In this document: piece by piece, positions 25,219-32,847 of the stretch
Position numbering within the stretch: the stretch's first letter is position 1
Layout: each line of letters starts with the position of its first letter
NCBI RefSeq assembly: GCF_009911695.1
Contig: NZ_QWKK01000011.1
Location: forward strand, 1-32,855
Origin: Enterorhabdus sp. P55
GTDB taxonomy: Bacteria > Actinomycetota > Coriobacteriia > Coriobacteriales > Eggerthellaceae
Direction: 5' to 3'
Length of the DNA: 32,855 nucleotides
Translations under genes and position numbers: made by a program
The notes under the pieces: generated by a model
Databases searched by the model: none
Seen by the model: the letters and a program-made list of their open reading frames with translations, nothing else
What the model was told of the DNA's origin: nothing

Positions 25219-26631
25219 CTATTTGCCCAGGCTGCCCAAGTAATCCCGCAGAAATGCATCCGCATCGCCCGCCTGGAGCCGCTCGGAGGAGTAGGCAGCG
25301 GCCTTGTCCTTCGCCGCAGCGGCGTAGAGCGGACCCACGATGCCCGTCGGATCTCCCTCCAGGGCCCGAGCGGCCTCCGCTGCCTGGGCGTCCAGCTCGT
25401 TGTAGCGCGTGTTCTGCTCCGTCATGGCCGTCTTGTCGCGCGCGAGATACGCCTTATCCGAGGCGATGGCCGCGTACTGGGCGTCTATGCGCAGGTTGAG
25501 GTAGCTGACGAAGGCGGTGTAGTCGGCGTTCGGATAGAGCTCGGCAGCCGATTCCAAGCCGTCTCGCGCCGCGGTAAACGCCGCGAGGGCCTGCTCGCTC
25601 AAGGCCATGGACTGGTTGACCGTGTCCTTCGTCATGGAGGAGAGCGCAGCAGCGGCATCACGCGCCAAGCCATCCCCCTCAAGCGTCTTCTCCCAGGCGG
25701 TCTGCGCCGCCTGCTGGGCGCGCCGTGCGGGGACGGCCTCGGCCATGAGCTCTCGTCCGGCTCCGATCATGTTCACGCGGGCGTTCGCGGCCACGAGCGC
25801 GCGGTTGGCGGCTTCCTTGTCGCGCGCGTCCACGAGCTTCGACTGCACTGCCTCCACGTCCCTGCGCGCCGCATCGAGATCGACGAGGGCCTGGTCTATC
25901 TGAGGCTGGAGTGCTTCCCAGTCCGTCGCGATAGCCTCTGCGTCCCCCTTGTCCACGCCATCGTTGATGCGGGCGGCGATGAGCTCATCCATGGGAATAA
26001 TGGCCTCGTCGGCCCGCTGGATGTCGCCGAGGGCCGCCGAAAGGTCGCCCCGAAGGGCCTTCTGCGCTTGGATGAGCGAGTATCCCATGGTGCCCAGGAA
26101 GGCAGCGGCCGCCAGCACGGCCGCCGTTCCGGCCGCTACCACAGCGAGTCGGCGACGCTTGCGCAGCGTCTTGCGACGCGCGACCTCCTCAGCCGGCGCC
26201 TGCCACGAGGACTCGCGGGCGGTGCGAGATGCAGGAAGGCCCGTCGCCGTGGCGCGGCCGAGGCCCGCCCGCGCCGAGGAGTTCACCGGCCCTGAGGTGA
26301 GCGCCGTGTCCCGATCTCCCTCGGTGGAGACGAACGTGCCGCCCGGCAGCATGAGTCCGCGCTCACGCTCAGGGGTCGCCATCGTCTTGCGGTGGCGGCC
26401 TAACGTGAACAGCGGGATGGCCCCGAGCTTGGAGAGAGCGCCTCCCCCACGGCCAGCAGAGCTGGCGCGCGTCCGTCCGCGAGGCCGCCCCCGCCCGGCG
26501 TCACGCCGGCCGCCATCTTCGAGCGACTCCCGAGCAGCGTCGAGCACGCTGAAGGAAAGCTCGTTGGAGGTTCCCTGCGTCGAGCGCTTAACATGCGCCG
26601 CGTGCGTTATCTTCCGACCGTGCCTTGCCAT
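25219..26631 (-). CDS. Single-pass membrane protein with long extracytoplasmic coiled coil (unknown)
   Basis: A 470-aa protein I do not recognise. Residues 1-160 are a basic, Arg/Gly/Ser-rich, probably disordered cytoplasmic part ending RRKTLRKRRR. Residues about 162-186 are the only membrane helix. Residues about 187-450 are Ala/Glu/Asp/Lys/Gln-rich and strongly helical, consistent with a coiled coil outside the membrane (LVDLDAARRDVEAVQSKLVDARDKEAANRAL region). AGGAG lies 7 nt before the start. It is 18 bp after dinG and 58 bp before the M28-like gene on the same strand, so probably co-transcribed. The orientation follows the positive-inside rule. A role in the cell envelope together with the M28-like protein is only suggested by context. 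Confidence 0.7.
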   Translation of the reverse strand: MARHGRKITHAAHVKRSTQGTSNELSFSVLDAARESLEDGGRRDAGRGRPRGRTRASSAGRGGGALSKLGAIPLFTLGRHRKTMATPERERGLMLPGGTFVSTEGDRDTALTSGPVNSSARAGLGRATATGLPASRTARESSWQAPAEEVARRKTLRKRRRLAVVAAGTAAVLAAAAFLGTMGYSLIQAQKALRGDLSAALGDIQRADEAIIPMDELIAARINDGVDKGDAEAIATDWEALQPQIDQALVDLDAARRDVEAVQSKLVDARDKEAANRALVAANARVNMIGAGRELMAEAVPARRAQQAAQTAWEKTLEGDGLARDAAAALSSMTKDTVNQSMALSEQALAAFTAARDGLESAAELYPNADYTAFVSYLNLRIDAQYAAIASDKAYLARDKTAMTEQNTRYNELDAQAAEAARALEGDPTGIVGPLYAAAAKDKAAAYSSERLQAGDADAFLRDYLGSLGK

Positions 26632-26649
26632 CCCCCGGCTCCTGCGCCC

Positions 26650-29600
26650 CTACTCCGCCGCATCCAGCGCGGCGATAATCTCATCGACGGTGCACACCGT
26701 GATGTTGCGGCTGGGCAGGGATTTGAGGAACGACTTCCCATATCCCTTCGTCACCAGGCGCTTGTCAGCCAGGATGAGCACTCCACGGTCGTCGGCCTTG
26801 CGGATGAGACGGCCGGCTGCCTGCTTCGTTTCCATGACCGCGGCGGGCAGCACATAGCGGCGCCATGCCGCGTCATCGCGCGCGCCGCGCTCGCAGGAAA
26901 GCGGGTCGGTCGGCTTGGCAAAGGGAAGCTTGGGGATGATGACGCCGCGAAGCGTGGCGCCGGGGGCATCGAATCCCTCCCAGAAGCTCTTAAGCGCGAA
27001 GAGAGACAGATGCTCGTCGGCCAGGAAGTCGTCACGCAGCCCCTTGACCGACACGCCCCACTTCTGGCACACGAGTCGCAGATCATCTTCCTTGAGGGCC
27101 GGCTGGACGGCCTCGAAGCTCTTCTCCATCTCCCGCCGGTTGGTGAACAGGGTGAGCATCGACCCCCTCTGCGCGCGATGCGTGCCGATGAGCAGGCGCT
27201 CAAGCTCGGCGAGGTAACGCGGGTCGTTCGGCTCGGGCATGTCGCTGGCCACGAACACGCGCATATGGCCGTCAAAGTCGTAGCTCGACGCGAGCAGCAG
27301 CGTATCGCATGCCGAGGCCTCGCTCGTGTTCAACCCCAGCGCCGTCTCGAAGGAGGAGAAGGACTCGCCCACCGTCAACGTGGCCGACGCGTATACCACC
27401 GCGTGGGTGTTGGCGTAGAGCGTCTCATCGAGCGCGGCCCCCACGTTGTACAGCAGCGCCTCCAGCTTATCCACCGGGCGGTCGCCCTTGCGGCTGAGCG
27501 TCGCGGCGTAGACGTAGGATTCCGGCGCGGAGAACAGGATGACCTCGGCGGCTTTCAGGATATCCTTCAGCTCCAGGGCGATGGATGCTATCTCACGCTG
27601 GATCACCGCCGCCCCATCCGCGTCCTCGAGGTACGCGACTATCTCCTGGCAGGCCGTGACCAGCTTCTCGGCGCAATCCGCCATCGCGCGGCCCTTCTCC
27701 ACCACGTCCGTGAAGGTAGCCGACGAGCGGATGTCCCCGTTCACCCACAGCTCGACAATCTCGTAGCCCTTACCGCGATGGTTGGTGTCGAAGAACAGCA
27801 GGCCGCGCATCGATTCGCAGAATGCGTCGGCGGCCTCGGCAAACGCGCGGCCGGCCGTGCGCGCCTTGTTGGTGAGCGCGTAGAAGAGGGTGGCGCCCTC
27901 CTCCTTGCCTGGTATGACGGCAACGCGCTCAGCACGCGAGAACACGTTGCGCGCGGATTCATCACCTGCCACGCGGCGCGCGAGAAAGCGGATCTCGTCG
28001 GCCGGCAGCTCAAGGGAGAAGGCGCGGCGGGCCTCGTTCTCGGCCCCGTGGGCCTCATCCACCACCCAATAGCGAATAGGCGGGAGCAGACCGTTATCGG
28101 CGGCTAGATCGCAGAAGAGCAGGCTGTGGTTGGTCACCACCACGTTGGCCGTCTCCGCACGGCGGCGCGACCCGTGCACAAAGCACGACGTGCCGTAGAA
28201 CGGGCACTTGCGACGCAGGCATTCATGGCTCGTGTTGGTGATGATTCGGCGCGGCAGCACGCGGTAGTCGATCTTGAGGCTGTCGAGGTCGTCGTAGTCG
28301 GTCTGCTCGATGAACGAGAGAAGGGCCGCGAGCGCGGGAGCCTGGGGTTTCTCCTGTCCTCCCACGGCGCGCAGGCGCGGGCCCTCTTCCACAATGCGCT
28401 CGATCCGACGCAGGCACGGATAGTGCGAGAAGCCCTTGAGCGAGGCGAACGTGAGCGTCTTGCCCTGCTTCTCGAGGACTGCGGCCAGAGCGGGCAGCTC
28501 ATGGTGAACAAGCTGGTCAAGCAGGGCATTGGTCTTAGTGGCCACGCCCACCGTCACATCGTTGATGAGCGAGGTCATCGATGAGGGAACGAGGTAGGCC
28601 ATCGACTTGCCGACGCCCGTGCCCGCCTCCACCATGAGATTGCGCGACGACGCGAATGCCTGTCGCACGGCCTCGGACATGATGCGCTGCTCATCGCGCG
28701 GCTCGTAATCATCGTAGAGCGAGCCCACCAAACCCGCCGCAGTGAAGGCGGCAGACACCTCGTCTTGGCTGGGGAAAACCAGCTCGCGGAAGGAGTCCTG
28801 CGCGATGGCGTCCGCATCTGCCTTAGGGCGGCGCTCGTCCCCGCGCAGGCGATCACGACGCAGCGCGCGGATGGAGAACCGCTGGGGCGCGTCGCCAAAC
28901 GCGGAGAGCTGCACCGACGCGGCCTCCCCCGCAGGTGCGATGCCGGTTTCGCCCGCCATCGCACCAGCTTTGTCCGGAGATGTTTCACGTGAAACATTCT
29001 GACCGCCTTCTGAGTCCCCCTCATCCCCGAACACGTTATCAAGCGCCCGCTGTGCTTTGCGGCGCGCGAAATAGTCGAACACCACCACGGTCGGCCAACT
29101 CTCAGCCGGCGCCATGCGCGCTATCTCGCGAACGAGAGGCTCCGGCATCGCGTCCACCCCAGCCAGCAGGATGCGGAAGAGTGCGCAGGTAGACGCCACG
29201 TCGTCGTCCGCACGATGGGTGGAAAGCGGCGCACCGAACGCGCGTACCAGATCTATCAGGCGATGCGACTTCAGCCGCGGCAGGGCAATGCGCGCCAAAT
29301 CGAGGGAATCCAGCCACTGGTTCTCCAGCAGAGGATAGCCTGCAGGGTGCTTAGTCGTGAAGTTACGATCGAACTCGGCGTTATGAGCCACGATCTTCGC
29401 ATCGCCTACGAATTCAACCAGCTGGGCGAGAGCCTCCGCCGGGGACGGCGCGTCGGCCACATCCTCATCGTGGATATTCGTCAGATGAGCCACCTCATCG
29501 GGAATTGGTTTACCAGGGTTAACAAATGTGATAAACCAATCGACTATCTCTCCCTGATCCATGCGTGCTGCGGCAATCTGGGTCAACTCATCGTGGCTGA

Positions 29601-29856
29601 GGGAAAAACCCGTAGTCTCCGTATCGATGACGACGATATTGCGATCTAGTTCACCATAGTCCGCCGCCGCAGCCTGCGCCGGAAGCTGAGCATATCGTTC
29701 CACCACCTCGGAAAGCGTGCCGTCGGTGATAAAGCGCGTTAGCTCGCCGGGGAGCCTCGCCTCTTCGCGATCAGCCCGCGCGACGCAGAATGTTTCACGT
29801 GAAACATTCTTGTCGTCGGATTTCTCAGACCTCTTCTCTACGAGCTCATCACTCAT
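26650..29856 (-). CDS. dinG: DinG-family helicase fused to a DnaQ-type 3'-5' exonuclease
   Basis: A 1068-aa fusion. Residues about 70-235 are a DEDDh exonuclease: VVIDTETTG (Asp78, Glu80), HNAEFD (158-163) and the HRADDD end motif (214-219). Residues about 385-1068 are an XPD/DinG-type superfamily 2 helicase: Walker A EAGTGVGKS (410-418), four Fe-S cysteines (Cys481, 546, 551, 558) and VVDEAH (598-603). Such fusions are common in Gram-positive bacteria and are thought to act in DNA repair and R-loop or recombination processing. The start at 29856 has GGGGAG 5 nt upstream. Two parS-like sites lie in frame, both read as VSRET: residues 18-22, just after the start, and 288-292, in the linker between exonuclease and helicase. 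First gene of the likely operon with the coiled-coil and M28-like genes. Confidence 0.9.
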   Translation of the reverse strand: MSDELVEKRSEKSDDKNVSRETFCVARADREEARLPGELTRFITDGTLSEVVERYAQLPAQAAAADYGELDRNIVVIDTETTGFSLSHDELTQIAAARMDQGEIVDWFITFVNPGKPIPDEVAHLTNIHDEDVADAPSPAEALAQLVEFVGDAKIVAHNAEFDRNFTTKHPAGYPLLENQWLDSLDLARIALPRLKSHRLIDLVRAFGAPLSTHRADDDVASTCALFRILLAGVDAMPEPLVREIARMAPAESWPTVVVFDYFARRKAQRALDNVFGDEGDSEGGQNVSRETSPDKAGAMAGETGIAPAGEAASVQLSAFGDAPQRFSIRALRRDRLRGDERRPKADADAIAQDSFRELVFPSQDEVSAAFTAAGLVGSLYDDYEPRDEQRIMSEAVRQAFASSRNLMVEAGTGVGKSMAYLVPSSMTSLINDVTVGVATKTNALLDQLVHHELPALAAVLEKQGKTLTFASLKGFSHYPCLRRIERIVEEGPRLRAVGGQEKPQAPALAALLSFIEQTDYDDLDSLKIDYRVLPRRIITNTSHECLRRKCPFYGTSCFVHGSRRRAETANVVVTNHSLLFCDLAADNGLLPPIRYWVVDEAHGAENEARRAFSLELPADEIRFLARRVAGDESARNVFSRAERVAVIPGKEEGATLFYALTNKARTAGRAFAEAADAFCESMRGLLFFDTNHRGKGYEIVELWVNGDIRSSATFTDVVEKGRAMADCAEKLVTACQEIVAYLEDADGAAVIQREIASIALELKDILKAAEVILFSAPESYVYAATLSRKGDRPVDKLEALLYNVGAALDETLYANTHAVVYASATLTVGESFSSFETALGLNTSEASACDTLLLASSYDFDGHMRVFVASDMPEPNDPRYLAELERLLIGTHRAQRGSMLTLFTNRREMEKSFEAVQPALKEDDLRLVCQKWGVSVKGLRDDFLADEHLSLFALKSFWEGFDAPGATLRGVIIPKLPFAKPTDPLSCERGARDDAAWRRYVLPAAVMETKQAAGRLIRKADDRGVLILADKRLVTKGYGKSFLKSLPSRNITVCTVDEIIAALDAAE
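28981..28996. other. parS-like site 10 (inside dinG)
   Basis: Perfect TGTTTCACGTGAAACA in the linker between the exonuclease and helicase domains, in the VSRET frame. Confidence 0.88.
29791..29806. other. parS-like site 11 (inside dinG, near its start)
   Basis: Perfect site within a 24-bp palindrome (29787-29810), covering codons 17-22 of dinG in the VSRET frame. Confidence 0.88.
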
Positions 29857-30040
29857 CTGTTCTCCCCAATCAGCAGAACGGGCGCACTCCCCTGCTCTCA
29901 TGCTTCCTTTCACAGCAAAGGACTTTCGAAAAGCGACGAAACAGGGGAAAATGGCCCGACAAAGGCAACGGGCGCCTTCCGGCGATTATGCGTCCCGCTA
30001 TTGTATCAACCCTGCCGGAGTCCATGGAACGGAGAGGCCC

Positions 30041-30679
30041 ATGAACCAGTATTTCGGTACATATCATCGCTTCGAGACGGCTTCTAAGAAGGAGGCTGGC
30101 CGGCTCCTCGGGGCCGACAACCTCGTCGGCGACCTCTATCATATCGACTGCACCATGGAGGGAACCGCCCATAAGGCATGGCTCGTCAGCCGCTTTGACC
30201 AGCGCATCGGCTACTTCGACGAGGACTTCTCCCGCGATCTCAGCATCTTGGCTGCCCGAGATCTCACGCTCGTGGCGGTGCTGTCCTTCATCGCCTTCAC
30301 GGAAAGCCCTGAACCAGGGCATTACTGGGGGGAGGTGGCAGTCGTGGCGTACGAGCCCGCCCAGGCAGACGACTTCGAGACTTTCGTGCAGAACGTAGCC
30401 ATGCGCATGCAGGATGGAATCCGAACGAACGTCTCGTTTGAGCCTGACGGCGTCAACCGCATCGTCGAGAGCCGCGGCACCTGGATTCCCGAGAAGACGA
30501 TCCCCCTGCCTCAAAAAGAAAAGGGAACGGTCATCATGAAGAGCCGCCGCTCCCTAAGCGAAAGGGCCATCGAGCAGGGCCGGAAGGGGAACAAGGGGTG
30601 CTACCTCGTCAGCTGGGCGTTCCTCTTGGCCTTAGTGGCCGGCGCCTTATTCACAATGAAGTCCTGCGGGCTGTTCTAG
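30041..30679 (+). CDS. Unknown protein with C-terminal membrane anchor
   Basis: A 212-aa protein I do not recognise. It starts MNQYFGTYHRFETASKKEAG and has a folded alpha/beta N-terminal part (1-160) with aromatic and acidic residues (LVSRFDQRIGYFDEDFSRDL). A basic stretch (MKSRRSLSERAIEQGRKGNKG) is followed by one hydrophobic helix near the end (YLVSWAFLLALVAGALFTM) and a short tail, so it should be tail-anchored with the bulk in the cytoplasm. GGAGAGG is 4 nt before the start at 30041; the open frame upstream overlaps dinG in antisense and is not credible. It is divergent from dinG and ends at a parS-bearing terminator. No promoter is evident in the 184-bp spacer. Confidence 0.8.
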   Translation: MNQYFGTYHRFETASKKEAGRLLGADNLVGDLYHIDCTMEGTAHKAWLVSRFDQRIGYFDEDFSRDLSILAARDLTLVAVLSFIAFTESPEPGHYWGEVAVVAYEPAQADDFETFVQNVAMRMQDGIRTNVSFEPDGVNRIVESRGTWIPEKTIPLPQKEKGTVIMKSRRSLSERAIEQGRKGNKGCYLVSWAFLLALVAGALFTMKSCGLF

Positions 30680-30692
30680 TTCCCTGAAGATG

Positions 30693-30724
30693 CCCCGGAA
30701 TGTTCCACGTGAAACATTCCGGGG
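30693..30724 (+). terminator. parS-variant 32-bp terminator between the unknown gene and ddl
   Basis: A 32-bp near-palindrome (8 complementary bases on each side of a parS core with one stem mismatch), followed on the plus strand by TTTTATTT. It begins 14 bp after the stop of the 212-aa gene and ends 2 bp before the ddl stop codon, so it separates two convergent genes. Confidence 0.85.
30701..30716. other. parS-like site 12 (variant)
   Basis: TGTTCCACGTGAAACA, one change from the other copies and identical to the parS form known from Bacillus subtilis. It is the core of the terminator at 30693-30724. Confidence 0.85.
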
Positions 30725-30726
30725 TT

Positions 30727-31677
30727 TTATTTCCCTCCCTCTAGAGCGTACCCCACGAGTCTGGTGCACAACTCTGGGAATGAGATTCCTGCAGCTCGGG
30801 CTGCATCAGGTAGCAACGAGGTCTTTGTCATGCCAGGAATGGTATTGGTCTCCAGAATCCACGGCTCACCATGGGCATCGAGCAGAAAATCAGAGCGCGA
30901 CACACCCGAGCATCCCAGAGCCTGGTGCGCACGGACAGCCAGATCCCCTACGCGGCGCGCAATCTCCTCGTCCAGACGCGCAGGGCAGATATGCTGCGAT
31001 CCTCCCGGAGCGTACTTGGACTCGAAGTCATATGAATCACTTTGAGGAACAATCTCGATGATGGGGAGCGCCTCAGGTTCTTTGTCTCCCACAACAGCTA
31101 CCGTCAGCTCCATACCCTCGACATAACGCTCAATCAGGAGCCTCTCTCCCACCTTGAACGCCTGGTCAATGCTTTCTCCCAGGTCATCGCCTGACTTCAC
31201 GATGAATACTCCGAGAGAACTTCCCTCCTTATTGGGCTTAACGACGCAGCTCCCGCCCATCTTCCGAGCTATCTCGTCTAGGGAATATTCTTCACCTCGC
31301 GTGATGGAAAGGGACTCCGGCGTGGGAATCCCCGCTTCGCGATAGAACTTCTTCGCCTTTTCCTTATCAATGGCGAGCGCACTCGCCCACACACCAGAAC
31401 CCGTGTAGGGAAGCCCAATGGTCTCGAGAAAACCCTGGATAGAGCCATCTTCCCCGCCTTTTCCGTGCAGACAGAGAAAGGCCACGTCAAAATCCTCCGC
31501 TATCAGGCGCTCCAGATCGGCCTTGTTCGCTGGATCAAGAACGGTAACAGCAAAGCCAGCCTCCTCAAGCGCTGATTGAGCGCCTTTTCCCGAGGATAGG
31601 GATATCTCACGTTCGCCGCTCTTCCCGCCAGCGAGAAGCGCGACCTTGCAATTCATAGGATCAAGTGATTCGAACAT
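30727..31677 (-). CDS. ddl: D-alanine--D-alanine ligase
   Basis: ATP-grasp ligase (316 aa) that joins two D-alanines for peptidoglycan precursor synthesis in the cytoplasm. Motifs: KVALLAGGKSGEREISLSSG at the N-terminus, FLCLHGKGGEDGSIQGFLE, GLPYTGSGVWASALAIDK, VVKPNKEGSSLGV, and the C-terminal SRSDFLLDAHGEPWILETNTIPGMT with metal-binding acidic residues. Length is typical (about 300-320 aa). The start at 31677 has GAGAGGT about 9 nt upstream; a Met 21 bp further in (31656) is the alternative. An open frame extending upstream to 31869 runs through the promoter and a parS-like site and is not part of the protein. Divergent from rlmN. Confidence 0.95.
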   Translation of the reverse strand: MFESLDPMNCKVALLAGGKSGEREISLSSGKGAQSALEEAGFAVTVLDPANKADLERLIAEDFDVAFLCLHGKGGEDGSIQGFLETIGLPYTGSGVWASALAIDKEKAKKFYREAGIPTPESLSITRGEEYSLDEIARKMGGSCVVKPNKEGSSLGVFIVKSGDDLGESIDQAFKVGERLLIERYVEGMELTVAVVGDKEPEALPIIEIVPQSDSYDFESKYAPGGSQHICPARLDEEIARRVGDLAVRAHQALGCSGVSRSDFLLDAHGEPWILETNTIPGMTKTSLLPDAARAAGISFPELCTRLVGYALEGGK

Positions 31678-31717
31678 TCGTTCCACACCTCTCAAATTGC
31701 CGCATTCAGTGGCCGAA

Positions 31718-31723
31718 AGTATA
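31718..31723 (-). promoter_or_regulatory. Extended -10 promoter of ddl
   Basis: TGC-TATACT on the minus strand, 40 bp upstream of the ddl start. The -35 position falls inside parS-like site 13, which lies 8 bp upstream. Confidence 0.55.
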
Positions 31724-31731
31724 GCACTGAG

Positions 31732-31747
31732 TGTTTCACGTGAAACA
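31732..31747. other. parS-like site 13 between divergent promoters
   Basis: Perfect TGTTTCACGTGAAACA placed between the ddl -10 (31718-31723) and the rlmN -10 (31753-31758), occupying the -35 zone of both. Confidence 0.88.
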
Positions 31748-31752
31748 TTTCG

Positions 31753-31758
31753 TATAAT
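31753..31758 (+). promoter_or_regulatory. Consensus -10 of rlmN; transcript probably leaderless
   Basis: A perfect TATAAT ends only 6 bp before the rlmN ATG, so transcription should begin at or within a base or two of the start codon. No Shine-Dalgarno sequence is present. No -35 hexamer is seen; parS-like site 13 occupies that zone. Confidence 0.6.
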
Positions 31759-31764
31759 GACCCA

Positions 31765-32793
31765 ATGGAAAACGACATCAGAACATACCCGCTCGACCGC
31801 CTTGAGCAGCTTGCGAAAGAATTTGGCCAACCAGGGTTTCGGGCGAAGCAACTCTACGAATGGCTCCACCTACACCACGCCACGTCATTCGATGAGATGA
31901 CCAACCTTCCCAAAGCCTTTCGCGCTCAGCTTGCGAGCGCTTACCCTCTCAAGAGCGCACGACTGATCAATCGACAGCAGTCCAAAGACGGAACGCGAAA
32001 GTATGTCATCCAGTTCGCCGACGGTCAGATGGTCGAAGCTGTGGGGATGCCCTCGGGGCCTCAGGGGGAGCGACTCACCGTCTGTCTCTCAACGCAGGTC
32101 GGATGCGCGATGGCCTGCGCTTTCTGCGCAACAGGTAGGGAGGGATTTCACCGCAACCTCTCGCCAGAGGAGATGATCGACCAGGTCTCCCTTGTTGAGA
32201 AGGACTTCGGCCGGCGTGTGACCAACATCGTTGCCATGGGCCAAGGAGAACCCTTCCTCAACTACGATGCCGTGATTGAAGCGTTTCGCAAGATGAACAG
32301 CGTCGACTCCTTCAACATCGGCGCACGCCACATCACTGTCTCTACCTGCGGAATCATTACGGGAATCGATGCGTTGGCCAACGAACCTGAACAATTCACC
32401 CTCGCCATCTCTCTTCATTCAGCGATTCAGGCGAAGCGCGATAAGCTCATGCCACGCGTTAGCGCCCAAAGGCTCCCTGACCTCAAAACCGCCCTCATGA
32501 ACTACGTGGAGAAGACTAATCGCCGCGTTACCCTTGAATATCTGCTCATTAAAGACGCAAACGACAGGGAAGAAGACCTTGAGGCGCTCCTTCACTTCTG
32601 TGAGGGCCTGCTCTGTCATGTGAATCTGCTGCCGATGAACAACGTCGCAGGATCCCCATTCCAGCCAGCGCCTCTTAATACGGTCAACCATTGGATTGAT
32701 ACACTGAGCCGGCACCATATCGAGGCTACTTTGAGGCGCTCTCGTGGTTCTGACATCGCAGGGGCTTGCGGACAACTAAAGAACTCCCTTTAG
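31765..32793 (+). CDS. rlmN: 23S rRNA (adenine2503-C2)/tRNA methyltransferase, radical SAM
   Basis: A 342-aa radical-SAM enzyme that methylates C2 of A2503 in 23S rRNA and, in characterised homologues, A37 of some tRNAs. The radical-SAM cysteines are in CAMACAFC (Cys114, 118, 121), preceded by the family sequence LSTQVGC. The methyl-carrying catalytic Cys is at Cys335 in DIAGACGQL. GQGEPFLN and STCGI are also typical. Length is normal for the family (about 340-385 aa). The ATG follows a TATAAT by 6 bp with no ribosome site, so the message is probably leaderless. Its codon use is less GC-biased than the genes at 5-15 kb. Two parS-like sites follow the stop codon. Confidence 0.95.
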   Translation: MENDIRTYPLDRLEQLAKEFGQPGFRAKQLYEWLHLHHATSFDEMTNLPKAFRAQLASAYPLKSARLINRQQSKDGTRKYVIQFADGQMVEAVGMPSGPQGERLTVCLSTQVGCAMACAFCATGREGFHRNLSPEEMIDQVSLVEKDFGRRVTNIVAMGQGEPFLNYDAVIEAFRKMNSVDSFNIGARHITVSTCGIITGIDALANEPEQFTLAISLHSAIQAKRDKLMPRVSAQRLPDLKTALMNYVEKTNRRVTLEYLLIKDANDREEDLEALLHFCEGLLCHVNLLPMNNVAGSPFQPAPLNTVNHWIDTLSRHHIEATLRRSRGSDIAGACGQLKNSL

Positions 32794-32797
32794 AAAA

Positions 32798-32813
32798 TGT
32801 TTCACGTGAAACA
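32798..32813. other. parS-like site 14
   Basis: Perfect site inside a 26-bp palindrome (32793-32818) that begins at the last base of the rlmN stop codon. The stem ends in TTTTC, so it could also help end rlmN transcription. Confidence 0.88.
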
Positions 32814-32831
32814 TTTTCATCACTCCTAGAA

Positions 32832-32847
32832 TGTTTCACGTGAAACA
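32832..32847. other. parS-like site 15
   Basis: Perfect TGTTTCACGTGAAACA starting 34 bp after site 14, followed by an A-run to the window end. Confidence 0.88.

Noticed and set aside
31678-31869. Longer ddl reading frame containing a fourth in-frame VSRET
   Set aside because: It runs across the ddl/rlmN promoters and into rlmN antisense; the Ddl family begins at KVALLAGG, so this parS is counted as intergenic.
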